A stretch of DNA of 64,000 bases from Strigops habroptila. Taxonomy: Eukaryota > Chordata > Aves > Psittaciformes > Psittacidae. A model generated the notes under the pieces. It was given only the letters and a program-made list of their open reading frames with translations. It ran no database searches and was not told the origin of the DNA. A program made the position numbers and the translations under genes. Below are positions 45,003 to 55,499 of this stretch, in pieces. The stretch's first letter is position 1, and each line of letters starts with the position of its first letter. The stretch spans positions 1,441,793 to 1,505,792 of the forward strand of contig NC_044298.2 in the NCBI RefSeq assembly GCF_004027225.2. Direction: 5' to 3'.

Positions 45003-45335
45003 ATGTCCTGCTACGACCTGTGTGCTCCCACCTCCTGTGGCCCAACCCCACTGGCAAATAGCTGCAACGAGCCCTGTGTCAGGCAGTGCCAAGACTCCAC
45101 GTACGTGATCCAACCCTCTCCTGTAGTGGTGACCCTGCCCGGACCCATCCTCAGCTCCTTCCCACAAAATACCACGGTGGGATCCTCAGCATCTGCAGCT
45201 GTAGGGGATGCTCTCAATGCTGGGGGGGTCCCCATCTCCTCCGGCAGCTCCTTGGGACTTGGGAGCCTTGGATATTCGGGTCTAGGTGGCCTTTATGGGA
45301 GGTCCTACCGTCGTTACAACCGGTGTGGGCCTTGA
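45003..45335 (+). CDS. Feather-like beta-keratin 4 (110 aa)
   Basis: The N-terminus ([20 protein letters not shown]) and core are feather-like, but the core begins STYVIQ (Val to Tyr) and the next segment reads [16 protein letters not shown]. The tail is shorter and different from the 116-residue members: [25 protein letters not shown], so cysteine is third from the end. Exon 2 begins at 44984 after GTGTTACAG, with a 19-bp leader. The frame extends to an ATG at 44931 inside the intron, which is not used. It is the last plus-strand gene before the scale-type inverted pair. Confidence 0.93.
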   Translation: MSCYDLCAPTSCGPTPLANSCNEPCVRQCQDSTYVIQPSPVVVTLPGPILSSFPQNTTVGSSASAAVGDALNAGGVPISSGSSLGLGSLGYSGLGGLYGRSYRRYNRCGP

Positions 45336-45654
45336 TAAAGCCTTGGGGAAAAAAAATCAAAGGAACAACCAGAAGATTACAAGTGTGATCTGGATGCGGG
45401 ACTGAGTTCATGACTATGGCCATATGCTTGCTGACCACCCTCAGCTTTCCCCTGAGCTACTGGGACTGCAGGAGCTTGGCATTGCTGATTGAATGCCTTT
45501 GCTATCAATGAGGTGAAAAATGTAACTTCTATTGTTGCATGTAGGAGTTGGGTGTCCAGCTGTAAAGCATTGCCTTGAAATGGATGATTAGTTTTATCCA
45601 GATTCAGCCCTACTGCTTTCTTATGCTGTACATTTTTTTTTTTTAATTCCACTT

Positions 45655-45660
45655 ATTAAA
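45655..45660 (+). terminator. Poly(A) signal ATTAAA, feather-like gene 4
   Basis: CTTATTAAATTTATGGTGCA lies about 320 bp after the stop. Confidence 0.8.
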
Positions 45661-45689
45661 TTTATGGTGCATCATAATATGTATCTTGC

Positions 45690-46450
45690 AATGTTCTTCC
45701 TCTTTGGAGCCTTCTCTTGGAGGCGCAAGCAAAGAAATTTGCTTGTGCACAAATTGTCAGTACCAGGCACATCATCATTCAAATCTTGCCCTACCAACTA
45801 GTAAGGAGGTAAGCACAGGTAAAAGTAAGCAATGAGTAATATCCCTTCTTTTACAGGGTCTATTTTCATTTAGTCACACTTCTCTAAGTACAATACAAAA
45901 CTATAATTCCTGGCTAACAATGAATGAGGGGAAAGAGGTGCGAAAGCTAATGCTGTCTTACAGGAAATATATGGTTTCATTGTTTGGAATTCCAATTCTT
46001 TGGAGATCATAAAATCCCAGCAATCTTTAGTATTATTTTCATACTCACTTTTTGTATTATGAAGATTTTGCTAATAACAAAGAATGGCAGTTAATATCAC
46101 GAAGAACATTTAAATTTCTTTTTATTTAAATATCTTAAATATCATAAGAAAAAAATATGTATGATTCTTCCTTTGTTGGATGCTAGTTTAGGAATGCTGC
46201 AATTAGGTGGAATTGGTTGCTAAATTAAGTGGTGGCTTGGGGGCTTTTAGGGTGTCACCAGAAGTCCTCAGAGCTAAAACAATTACCCTGCCTGTTCTGA
46301 ACCTTGAAGATAATGACTGTTAAATTGTTAAGCAAACATTCATTAGCACAATGCTGCTGATGCCTTAAGGATCCCAATTAAATTTTCATTCCACATTTTA
46401 TAGAGTGATTGAGCAGGGTAGATAGATAAGTTAACTCTGTATACCAAGGA
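45690..46450. other. Intergenic region
   Basis: No gene is supported. AT-rich, ending at the left arm of the scale-type inverted repeat. Confidence 0.55.
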
Positions 46451-46518
46451 GTTTTGCTCCTGGAGCAGGCTGAGGAACAAATGAAAACCAGAGAAGTTCT
46501 TATGCAACACCACAGGGA

Positions 46519-46524
46519 TTTAAT
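46519..46524 (-). terminator. Poly(A) signal ATTAAA, scale-type gene 1 (minus)
   Basis: Minus-strand CACATTAAATCCCTGTGGTG, identical to the signal of the plus copy at 53406. Confidence 0.8.
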
Positions 46525-46856
46525 GTGAAGGAGAAACCAGCCATTCACAGAGAATCAAGGCAATACAAGGGGAATACAAGTCTGATGCAGGTATCATGCT
46601 CTGGTACCACCACTCTGTGCAGGACCCACGGGACGGCCAAGGTGATAGAGGGATGTAGGAGATACCCGGGCTCAGCTATGCAGCCATGGCACACCGTAGC
46701 ACAGGGCAGTGGGCTGATGGGCATACACAGCCTCCTCAAGTCCCATGCCGGGGCACCTGATGCATGCTGCTGGTCCCCATGCCTCTTGCTCCACATCCTG
46801 GTGCCATGGTCCTTGCTTCAGGGCTGTTGCTGGTTCTAGGCACCATCCTGTGGGCT

Positions 46857-47520
46857 TTAGAAAGCCCTGCAGCTCCCACGGCGGGACCTGGCCAACCTCT
46901 GGGTGCCTGGGAGGTAATAGCCAGTGCCACAGGAGGAGAAGCCAGAGCTGTAGGACCTCCCACAGCTGCCAAAGCCACTGGACCCGTATTGGCCACCATA
47001 GCCCAGGGAGCCCCCATAGCCCAAGTCAGCTCCACAACCTAGGGAATGGCCATACCCAAGTGAGCCTCCATAGCCTCCCAAGCCAAAGGAGCCCCCATAG
47101 CCCCGGGAGCCCCCATAACCCTGGGAGCTACCATAGCCCCCCCCAACCAAAAGAGCCCTCATTGCCCCGGGAGCCTCCATAGCCCCCCAGACCAAAGGAA
47201 CCCCCATAGCCTCCCAAGCCCAGGGAGCTCCCATAGCCCAAGGAGCCTCCATAGCCCCCCAAACCCAGAGAGCTCCCATAGCCCCTGGAGCTTTGGGAAC
47301 TGAAGGACCTCCCCAACAGGGCTGGGCCTGATGATCCCACAATGCTCTCCTGAGGAAAAGAGCTGAGTATGGGGCCTGGGAGTGTCACCACAGCCGGCGG
47401 GGGGAAGATCACTGCTCTGGAGTCAGGACATTGCTGTACACAGGGCTCATTGTAGCTCTCGGCAATGGGCTGAGGGCAGGTCACCTCACAGGGTCTGCAG
47501 GACTCACTGTAGCAAGACAT
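46857..47520 (-). pseudogene. Scale-type Gly/Tyr-rich beta-keratin, frameshifted copy
   Basis: The protein matches the intact copy at 52411-53073 from [11 protein letters not shown] to residue about 127. A G run (plus-strand C8 at 47137-47144, against G7 in the partner) then shifts the frame. Translation ends at a TAG (47128-47130) after 130 residues, ending GWGGLW. The rest of the gene ([10 protein letters not shown] ... to RRGSCRAF) is preserved in the next frame down to 46857. Promoter, exon 1, splice sites and poly(A) signal all look intact, so this is either a very young pseudogene, a truncated allele, or a homopolymer sequencing error. The Cys-rich arm and beta core (residues 35-64) are complete. 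Confidence 0.85.
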
Positions 47521-48091
47521 CCTTCTGGTGTTGGCTCTGAGCCTGCAATGCAGAGTAGTAAGCTGGTTTTAGAGGCAGAAATATTCACCTGACTCTAGAA
47601 GCAGACATCTAATGTCATGTATAGTGAATGCCACTTGATATCAACTTCTCTTGCTTGTAGCATGATGAATCTAATTTATTAAGAAAAGCTGAAACACACT
47701 GAAGTTTGGTAATGTGTTTACAGCATGTTAATAAAAGAGGTGTCAGATATAGGCAGCTATTTCTGTAGTTTCATATTGATACCCCAGTAGCATCCAGCTT
47801 CCAAACAGGAATATTTACCCTTATGGTGCAAGTACTACTACAAGATTGTAGATACTATGATCACTTTGTTATTTTTTAAATTTATAAGGCTACAAGCTAC
47901 AAGCTCCTGAATTGGAACTAAAATGAGTGGGAAATGGTTATTTCAAGTGGCATAGTAAAACTTCCCATTTTGTTCTAAGAATAACACCTGTCTCCCACAG
48001 TTCTCTACCCTGTCAATCCATAGCATCATGTAGAATTTAGCATCAACAGAAAAGAGCCTGAGAAGGATAGATTGAACCAAATCAGACTTAC

Positions 48092-48175
48092 CCTATTTAC
48101 CAAGGAGACTAAACCAGGAGATGTGAATGGAGAGGCTCAGAGTAGGCACAGCTTTTATACCTTTCTCAAACTGCT
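48092..48175 (-). promoter_or_regulatory. Promoter and exon 1, scale-type gene 1 (minus)
   Basis: On the minus strand, GAAAGGTATAAAAGCTGTGC has TATAAAA at 48159-48153. A leader follows with CCATTCACATCTCCTGG and CTCCTTGGTAAATAGG, before donor GTAAGT at 48091. The intron is 48091-47543 (549 bp), with acceptor CATTGCAG. It shares no obvious sequence with the promoter of the plus copy. Confidence 0.75.
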
Positions 48176-48179
48176 TACA

Positions 48180-49515
48180 AATATGAAACACCCTTTGTGC
48201 CTCAGGACCTACCCAGTAAGAAAACAACCTTCCCGTTGAGGGATTTAATTTTGCTGGCTTTGCATTGCCACTCCCCACCTTCCAAAACAAGTGTGATACA
48301 ATGCCAGTACTAAGTTGTGGGCATTGATCTGGTGAATGATGACATCTTTCAGACATCTAATACCCAGCACCAGCACTGGGCCTCTGCTGTTTTTAGGATC
48401 AATGAGTAAGGATCAGTTAAAGTCATCTGTCTTTTAAGAATAGTGCCATTTAAGTGAATTCTGTGAAAAGTTGGATAAAAAGCAGGAGAAGGGTAATACA
48501 AAGAGGTTTAGAAACATGGGGTTTTAAACATCTGTATTTGCAGATCAAATATTATTAATTACTTGTGAATTACAAGGTGGATTCCATTGTTATTTTTACT
48601 GCTGTCTTTGGAATGTCATTGGGGCAGTGACACTTCACTTATATTCCAGATCCTTCTAGGAATGATAAGAGGCTTTACAAACACCTACTAAAAATTCATA
48701 TTTGATGTGTTGTACCATGATTATACACAACATGCAATGATCAGCACAAATCTTGTGCAAGAGCATCAATCTGGGGATGTGTGAATGAAGCGATGTGCTG
48801 TTAGGTACAGCTTCATGCATATGAGAGTCATACAGAGGTGAGAGCAAGTGATCTGGAGAGTCTAAAAGTAGAGATTTTAGAACATCAATCTGAGACCCCT
48901 TGTTTTTCAGAACATGGGAAAATAGCCAGTTAAGCCTGAAAATTCAGATAATTGTTATTTTTCCTCTATAGAATTTAAGGCAATAGACATTTCAGGCATA
49001 GTAGCAAAATACTGGCTTGTAAAGGGAGGTGAAGCTACTATCTATAGTTGGTTGCACTGACATAGCATAATCTCCCCAAACATACTCATACTTAGTAAAA
49101 TAAAGAACTTAATCATTGATTTGAATGATAATCACATCATTGCTAGTATCGAAGTTATAAATCACAGTCTGATGGGGAATCGAAAGTAGTGACATTGGCT
49201 GGAGTATTTTTAAATGATGCTGTTTCATAACCAAGGCACTTCTAAATCCTGCCTTTATTTAATATGATAATTACATAAATTGCAAGCACTAACTATTAAT
49301 GAGTATTTGTGAAGCAGTTTCAAGTCATTATCTTTCAGGTGCCTCATTATTATCAGCAAATCCTGATGACACTTCAAATACACAACTATCTTATGATTTA
49401 AAGGTAATTTATAGCCTATCTTTTGCAATATTGTAAAATTAGAAAACAACAGGTTTGCAAATAACTGTATGATGCCACAGACTTATCTCATTAAAATATA
49501 TCCCTTTTTAATACC
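48180..49515. other. Intergenic region
   Basis: No gene is supported and no recognised element was seen. Confidence 0.55.
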
Positions 49516-49520
49516 ATTTT

Positions 49521-49606
49521 ATTCATTGCCCACTTCTTCTTAAGACTTGCCCACTTCATTTTTATTCATTGCCCACTTCTTCTTAAGACTTGCCCACTTC
49601 TTTTTT
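49521..49606 (+). repeat. 43-bp tandem repeat, two copies
   Basis: ATTCATTGCCCACTTCTTCT followed by TAAGACTTGCCCACTTC occurs at 49521 and again at 49564, immediately upstream of the CR1 element. Confidence 0.85.
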
Positions 49607-49689
49607 ATTCTTCTCCCACTCTTTGCGGGAGGGGGAGAAAATTAGGGTTGTTTTGAAATGTATTTCTAACAGAACTTTTAGGAGTTCTA

Positions 49690-50752
49690 GAACGGGCTGG
49701 ATGGCCACGCGCATAGAGTTGTGGTAAATGGCTCAATATGTCCAGTTGGAGAACAGTAATGAGTGGTGTCCCTCAGGGATTGGTGTTGGGACCTGTCTTG
49801 TTCAACATCTTTGTCAGTGGCATGGACAGTGGGATTGAGTGCGCCCTCAGCAAGTTTGCCGATGACACCAAGCTGTGTGGTTCGGTTGATATGCTGGAGG
49901 CAAGGGATGTCATCCAGAGGGACCTCGACATGCTTGTGAGGTGAGCTGATGCTGACCTTGTGATGATTAACCAAGTCAAGTGCAAGGTCCTACACCTGGG
50001 TTGGGGCAATCCCAGGCACAGCTACAGGCTGGGCAGAGAATAGATTCAGAGCAGCCCTGCAGAGAAGGACTTGGGGGTGTTGGTTGATGAGAAGCTTAAC
50101 ATGAGCCGGCAGTGTGCGCTTGCAGCCCAGAAAGCCAACCGTCTCCTGGGTTGCATCAAAAGAAGTGTGACCAGCAGGTCGAAGGAGGTGATCCTGCCCC
50201 TCTACTCTGCTCTTGTGAGACCTCACTTGGAGTATTGTGTACAGTTCTGGTGTCCTCAACATAAAAAGGACATGGAGCTGTTGGAGCAAGTCCAGAGGAG
50301 GGCCACGAGGATGATAAGGGGGCTGGAGCACCTCCTGTATGAAGACAGGCTGAGGAAGTTGGGGATGTTCAGCCTGGAGAAGAGAAGGCTGCATGGAGAC
50401 CTCATAGCAGCCTTCCAGTGTCTAAAGGGGGCCTATAAGGATGCTGGGGAGGGACTTTTCATTAGGGACTGTGGTGGTAGGACAAGGGGATATGGCTTCA
50501 AACTTAAACAGGGGAAGTTTAGATTAGATATAAGGAAGACGGTCTCTACAGTGAGGGTGGTGAGGCACTGGAATGGGTTGCCCCAGGAAGTTGTGAATGC
50601 TCCATCCCTGGAGGTGTTCAAAGGCCACGCTGGACAGAGCATTGAGCGACATGGTTTAGTGCGAGGTGTCCCTGCCTATGGTAGGGGGGTTGGAACTAGA
50701 CGATCTTAAAGTCCTTACCAACCCTAACTATTCCATGATTCTATGGTTCTAA
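49690..50752 (+). mobile_element. 5'-truncated CR1 LINE
   Basis: It carries the C-terminal half of CR1 reverse transcriptase in two frames. 49738-49944 holds [17 protein letters not shown] and the catalytic-type FADDTKL. 50071-50709 holds [27 protein letters not shown] and [15 protein letters not shown] stop after 49944 (TGA in GGTGAGCTGATG) and a TAG at 50041 separate the frames. It ends with the CR1 tail CCATGATTCTATGGTTCTAA. It lacks the endonuclease domain and an intact ORF, so it cannot move on its own. Confidence 0.95.
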
Positions 50753-50754
50753 GT

Positions 50755-51710
50755 AGAGATTTCAAGTGAAATTTTGACATGTTTAGTATTAGTTTTAGAC
50801 AGAAACAAGGTCAGCAGTTCTGGCTATGCCAGTAAGGCCTTTTCTGCTTCTTTGGAGATGTCACTTAGCCCAGTCATTCCTCTGTTGACCTAGTGTCATC
50901 TGAATTGTCTCAAAACTTGAGAAAAGGATGTTGGAAGAGGTTTCATGGACTGATGGGTTATAGGTAACATTTCTAGCGAAGATGGGACTGCATAGAATCA
51001 CAGAATCATAGAATCAACTAGGTTGGAAAAGACCTTTGAGATCATCAAGTCCAACCATTACCCCGGGAGTGCCAAGACCACCACTAAACCATGTCACTGA
51101 GGGCCATCATTCCCCTATACCATTTGGTAGGTGCATTAAATCAGACACAGATCTCACTGCCAGGGTTAATTACAGGGAAAATGAAAAGCTTAGATCACCA
51201 GCTAAAAACTTTGCCAGGGCTTCTGCTTTCATGCTGTTACTAGAAATGGTGATATCCCACCAGGACTGAGCCTGTATCGTGTCAGCTCTTTGCTCTGCTG
51301 TGTAACGGCATTTAAGGATCCCTGAAAGGAAATCAACTTGTGTCCTCTGCAAGTCAACTGCAAGGAGAAGTTGTGTCCTCTCAAGGCCACACATGTAGCT
51401 CATGTGTGGTAACCTTCACCTGGTTTGTGCATGTGGCACCATAAAGGGCTCCACACCATGTAAGCACTACCTGGAACATTAAAATTGGACTAATGTGACA
51501 CACAACCCTTGTTCTGGCTTTTGGTTGATGATTGTATGGCAACCCTTCAGCTTCAAGTTCCCCAAATCCCCTAAAATGACAATCGTGGGTAACTGAGTAT
51601 ATCAGCAGTTGTATCACACCCACACTAATATTTGGGAGGGACAGTGCTGAGATGGCAAAATTAGAGCTCCCACTATCATGTTTTGTAACAGATTAGGATC
51701 AGAGGCACAA
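50755..51710. other. Intergenic region
   Basis: No gene is supported. It includes a CR1 tail in reverse orientation at 50993-51085. The rest shows nothing recognisable. Confidence 0.55.
50993..51085 (-). mobile_element. CR1 3'-end fragment, reverse orientation
   Basis: Plus strand reads CATAGAATCACAGAATCATA, GTTGGAAAAGACCTTTGAGA and TCATCAAGTCCAACCATTAC, the complement of a CR1 terminus. It lies about 240 bp after, and in the opposite orientation to, the larger CR1. Confidence 0.85.
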
Positions 51711-51714
51711 AGGC

Positions 51715-51796
51715 TGGCTTAAAGAAGGGTATAAAATCTTGTATCACCCACAGCCTTCTATCCAGTTCTCTTGTCTCAGTCTCAGCAGTGAACAAG
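51715..51796 (+). promoter_or_regulatory. Promoter and non-coding exon 1, scale-type gene 2 (plus)
   Basis: TATAAAA at 51730-51736 within GAAGGGTATAAAATC. The leader has TCCAGTTCTCTTGTCTCAG and ends GTGAACAAG at 51796 before GTAAGT. The intron is 51797-52388 (592 bp), with acceptor CTTACTGCAG. Confidence 0.8.
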
Positions 51797-52410
51797 GTAA
51801 GTATGATTTGACTCATTCTTTCTGGTACTATTAGCATTTACTTTGACAATGTTTTTGTCACAGAGATGATTCCTGCATGGGTTTTTTTTCAGACTTAGAT
51901 CCTTTATTTCTTTCTGAAAATGTGTCTTTGTCCAGATGCAGCATCAGGAGTCACAGCATTAGGACAGGAAATAGTTCTCAAGCTATGGAAATACTTGCGA
52001 TGATTTACACATCAGAAAGTCTGAATTAATACATATAGCCAATGAGCCTTTTCTCCTATTCCTGTTGGCTTCTTTTTCACTGGTTCTTACACTTCGTAGG
52101 CACATCCTTGCCTGCCCAAGTTTCTTCAGACAGATCTGTCCATCCAATTTATCCAGTACTGAATTTTATGTTACATTGTTTGCAAAGATGATCATGACAA
52201 GATGAAAGAAAGGATAAAGGTAGAGTTGATACAAGAATGAGTTTAAATTTTTTAGCATGTATAAATTTATCCATTTCCCTGTTAACTTCCGATATTTCAA
52301 ACACAGAATCATTGCTTAATGAAATTGGTTCATCTCCTCCCACTCAGTTCTAGTATTTGTTCATTTACCTTAAAACACCTTACTGCAGACTCAGAGCCAA
52401 CACCAGAAGG

Positions 52411-53073
52411 ATGTCTTGCTACAGTGAGTCCTGCAGACCCTGTGAGGTGACCTGCCCTCAGCCCATTGCCGAGAGCTACAATGAGCCCTGTGTACAGCAA
52501 TGTCCTGACTCCAGAGCAGTGATCTTCCCCCCGCCGGCTGTGGTGACACTCCCAGGCCCCATACTCAGCTCTTTTCCTCAGGAGAGCATTGTGGGATCAT
52601 CAGGCCCAGCCCTGTTGGGGAGGTCCTTCAGTTCCCAAAGCTCCAGGGGCTATGGGAGCTCTCTGGGTTTGGGGGGCTATGGAGGCTCCTTGGGCTATGG
52701 GAGCTCCCTGGGCTTGGGAGGCTATGGGGGTTCCTTTGGTCTGGGGGGCTATGGAGGCTCCCGGGGCAATGAGGGCTCTTTTGGTTGGGGGGGCTATGGT
52801 AGCTCCCAGGGTTATGGGGGCTCCCGGGGCTATGGGGGCTCCTTTGGCTTGGGAGGCTATGGAGGCTCACTTGGGTATGGCCATTCCCTAGGTTGTGGAG
52901 CTGACTTGGGCTATGGGGGCTCCCTGGGCTATGGTGGCCAATACGGGTCCAGTGGCTTTGGCAGCTGTGGGAGGTCCTACAGCTCTGGCTTCTCCTCCTG
53001 TGGCACTGGCTATTACCTCCCAGGCACCCAGAGGTTGGCCAGGTCCCGCCGTGGGAGCTGCAGGGCTTTCTAA
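52411..53073 (+). CDS. Scale-type Gly/Tyr-rich beta-keratin (220 aa)
   Basis: Structural protein of hard epidermis, longer than classical scale keratins (about 155 aa). The Cys-rich arm (Cys 3, 8, 11, 15, 27, 31) is followed by the beta core at about 35-64 ([14 protein letters not shown]). About 110 residues of [13 protein letters not shown]-type repeats (about 80-190) follow, as expected for tough, low-flexibility scale or claw tissue. The C-terminus has a Tyr/Cys segment and a basic end, [10 protein letters not shown]. The frame is open 18 codons upstream (ATG at 52357), but the acceptor before 52389 excludes that. The class assignment rests on the Gly/Tyr repeats; keratinocyte-type is an alternative. 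It is the intact partner of the frameshifted minus copy. Confidence 0.92.
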   Translation: MSCYSESCRPCEVTCPQPIAESYNEPCVQQCPDSRAVIFPPPAVVTLPGPILSSFPQESIVGSSGPALLGRSFSSQSSRGYGSSLGLGGYGGSLGYGSSLGLGGYGGSFGLGGYGGSRGNEGSFGWGGYGSSQGYGGSRGYGGSFGLGGYGGSLGYGHSLGCGADLGYGGSLGYGGQYGSSGFGSCGRSYSSGFSSCGTGYYLPGTQRLARSRRGSCRAF

Positions 53074-53405
53074 AGCCCACAGGATGGTGCCTAGAACCAG
53101 CAACAGCCCTGAAGCAAGGACCATGGCACCAGGATGTGGAGCAAGAGGCATGGGGACCAGCAGCATGCATCAGGTGCCCCGGCATGGGACTTGAGGAGGC
53201 TGTGTATGCCCATCAGCCCACTGCCCTGTGCCACGGTGTGCCATGGCTGCATAGCTGAGCCCGGGTATCTCCTGCATCCCTCTATCACCTTGGCTGTCCT
53301 GTGGGTCCTGCACAGAGTGGTGGTACCAGAGCATGATACCTGCATCAGACTTGTATTCCCCTTGTATTGCCTTGATTCTCTGTGAATGGCTGGTTTCTCC
53401 TTCAC

Positions 53406-53411
53406 ATTAAA
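53406..53411 (+). terminator. Poly(A) signal ATTAAA, scale-type gene 2
   Basis: CACATTAAATCCCTGTGGTG lies about 330 bp after the stop, inside the inverted-repeat arm. Confidence 0.8.
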
Positions 53412-53479
53412 TCCCTGTGGTGTTGCATAAGAACTTCTCTGGTTTTCATTTGTTCCTCAGCCTGCTCCAGGAGCAATAT

Positions 53480-53985
53480 TCACTTTTGTGCTTGGAATGC
53501 CACAGCAGTGGCAATTTTCCTCTGATAAGGAGGAGTTTCTTTCCTCAGCAGTAGATCCTTTGTTATTTGAAATTCATTCCTAGTTCTCATTGACAGGTTT
53601 TGTGCAGTTTTCTTTGAGGGGATGGTTTCCTGAGCTATTGTCTGAGGATGACATGAGAGGCTGTGTATTGTGATTGAGCACTGAGCTCAGATGAGTTCAC
53701 GGACTCTGCAATCCTTGAAAGAAGAGCTCAAATAAGTAATGAAGAAAATACGGGGGGGGTGTGGGGGGTGTTTCTTAACTCTAAATGTTCTTGTTACCGT
53801 AAAACAACAGTAGCCAAGGGAACAACAGGAATGCCCCATGAAAGGTAGGACTGGGATTTCTGCCTTTGTCTGCCAGTGATGGGGGTGTTAACCTGATACT
53901 AAAAGCTGAATTTCACAAACTATAAGACTGTTGACAAAGCCACACTTAAAAGATGGGTTAAGCAGAAAGATGATTGTATTATGCA
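53480..53985. other. Intergenic region between convergent scale-type and claw-type genes
   Basis: No gene is supported. Contains a G-rich run (G8 TGT G6, near 53752-53770). The scale-type gene (plus) and claw-type gene A (minus) converge here. Confidence 0.55.
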
Positions 53986-53992
53986 GCAGAAC

Positions 53993-53998
53993 TTTAAT
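53993..53998 (-). terminator. Poly(A) signal ATTAAA, claw-type gene A
   Basis: Minus strand reads CCAATTAAAGTTCTGCTGCA, close to the ATTAAAGTTTATGCTGCA context of the feather genes, about 255 bp after the stop. Confidence 0.7.
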
Positions 53999-54251
53999 TG
54001 GAATGAAAGTTACAGGAAAACAACACAAACCTCTCCATCATTGACAAACAAATATCCTCAACCAACATAAAATGAGAACCAAGATAGGAATATTGTAGCT
54101 CATTAATCTGAAGGAGAAGCTGATTTAACACTTTCAGATTAACCACAGATGTTCCTGCTACTTTTAGCAGGGCCCACATGCGCTGCGGAGGAACTGGGTG
54201 TATTGGGGTGAAGAGTATGGACTGTCGAACCTGAGGGCTTTGAGGCTGGCT

Positions 54252-54617
54252 CTAGCAGGAACCATGGGTGTCCCACAGCCTCTGGCTGTAGCGGGGCAGA
54301 ACGCCAAGGCTGCAGGCGGGAGAAGCATAGGGTCTGCCAAAGGTGCAGAGGCCCCCCGAGCCCTGCGTGGCCCCGGCGCCGTAGAGGCCTCCCAGCCCCA
54401 GGGAGCCCGCAAAGGCGGGTGCTCCGGAGGAGCCCACCACGGCTTGCTGGGGGAAGGAGCTGAGGATGGGGCCGGGGAAGGTGACAACCACGGGCGGTGG
54501 CTGGATGAAGGCTGCCGAGTCGGGGCACTGGCGGGCACACAGCTCGTTGCAGCTCTCAGCGATGGGCTGGGGGATGCCCACGCTGGTTCTTGGTGGGTAC
54601 AGGTCGTAGCAAGACAT
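54252..54617 (-). CDS. Claw-type beta-keratin A (121 aa)
   Basis: The arm has Cys 3, 23, 27 and 31. The core is [19 protein letters not shown] (37-55), with the Phe-containing variant VTFPGP, unlike the VTLPGP of the feather genes. Next come [16 protein letters not shown], a Gly/Ala segment with Cys 91 and 102, and the tail [13 protein letters not shown]. It differs from B-D in RTSVGIPQ. Exon 2 starts at 54651 on the minus strand after TTTCTTTAG. The claw label rests on recalled similarity to claw keratin-like proteins of birds; keratinocyte type is the alternative. It looks intact. Confidence 0.9.
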   Translation of the reverse strand: MSCYDLYPPRTSVGIPQPIAESCNELCARQCPDSAAFIQPPPVVVTFPGPILSSFPQQAVVGSSGAPAFAGSLGLGGLYGAGATQGSGGLCTFGRPYASPACSLGVLPRYSQRLWDTHGSC

Positions 54618-55323
54618 CTTGGTGTTGGGTGGAAATTGGAGATGGAAAAGACTAAAGAAAAGCAGGTTTATGAGATGAATTTCAAAATGCTTACATGTGA
54701 AATTACTCTGGTGTGCTTTTGTGTGCTATAGCATATACTTTATGTTCAGCCTTGACCAACTTGCGTAACACTAGCTGAGCACCTGGATCCAAAGTTTCTG
54801 GCTGTATAAAGACCTCCCCAGGAATGACCTTACGCCACTGAAGGATCTTTCTTCTGGGCTTACATGAATGTGTATTACACTTCCTGCAAACACGCACAGT
54901 GAAGAACAATGTAAGAACTTCAGTCACATCTACCACAGAGTTCCCAAAGTGGGGAAACAGAGTCAAGTTAAATGTGGCTTTGCTTGAAGTAGGAGGGTTT
55001 ACTTATATCTCCCAGAAAGGTGCTGAATACAGCTGAAAAGATGGCTATCTTATACATTTAGCTTAAATTTTATGAAGTACTAAAATAATCATCTGAAATA
55101 AAAATATTTTGAGCTACAATTTTTAGCTTTCTAATTACTTAGAACACTCAAATATATTTCTCAGAGTTTCTGCACTCACATCCTGTCTCCCAAATCCTGC
55201 ATTTATCACTCTTCCCACTAAAAGTATGGACAGAAACTTTGTAATGCTGCTCATAGGAATTTTCTGCTACTACTATGATACACGTTCTGATAAAGTAAAT
55301 AGAAGTAGATTAAAAACTCATAC

Positions 55324-55405
55324 TCATGAATTTCAGGAGGCCGAACAAGCCAAAAGAAGTGTCTGGATGAACTTGGGGACTGGAGCTTATATAGAGTTTC
55401 TCAGC
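55324..55405 (-). promoter_or_regulatory. Promoter and exon 1, claw-type gene A
   Basis: On the minus strand, AACTCTATATAAGCTCC gives a TATATAAG box (55393-55386). A leader with CACTTCTTTTGGCTTG follows, with a likely donor GTATGAG starting at 55323. The intron would be 55323-54652 (672 bp). The donor is not the usual GTAAGT/GTGAGC, so the junction is less certain. Confidence 0.6.
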
Positions 55406-55499
55406 ATCCCAATGGGGTTTGAATGTCCCTTGGTGCTGGGGTTTGCATCTGGCTGCCTAACAGCAATTGTTTAGCAGCTTTGAGTGATGAAAGTTTTGT

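Larger units (their letters stand above)
46455..47541 (-). repeat. Inverted repeat, left arm (partner 52390-53478)
   Basis: This is the reverse complement of 52390-53478 with about three substitutions and one 1-bp length difference over about 1.08 kb. It covers exon 2, the 3' UTR and about 70 bp beyond the poly(A) signal. It stops at the exon 2 splice acceptor on one side and after GCTCCAGGAGCAA on the other. The introns and promoters of the two genes do not match. Confidence 0.93.
52390..53478 (+). repeat. Inverted repeat, right arm (partner 46455-47541)
   Basis: Mirror copy of the left arm, separated by about 4.85 kb that contains the minus gene's promoter, the CR1 and the plus gene's promoter. 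The arms begin within a base of the exon 2 acceptor in both genes. Confidence 0.93.

Noticed and set aside
46525-46839. Open frames of 83-185 codons in and opposite to the scale-type exons
   Set aside because: They are shadow frames of Gly-rich repeats or 3' UTR, mirrored exactly in both inverted arms.
49738-50709. Reverse transcriptase frames as a host gene
   Set aside because: FADD motif, terminal CR1 sequence and ATTCTATG-type tail show that this is a truncated CR1 LINE with internal stops.
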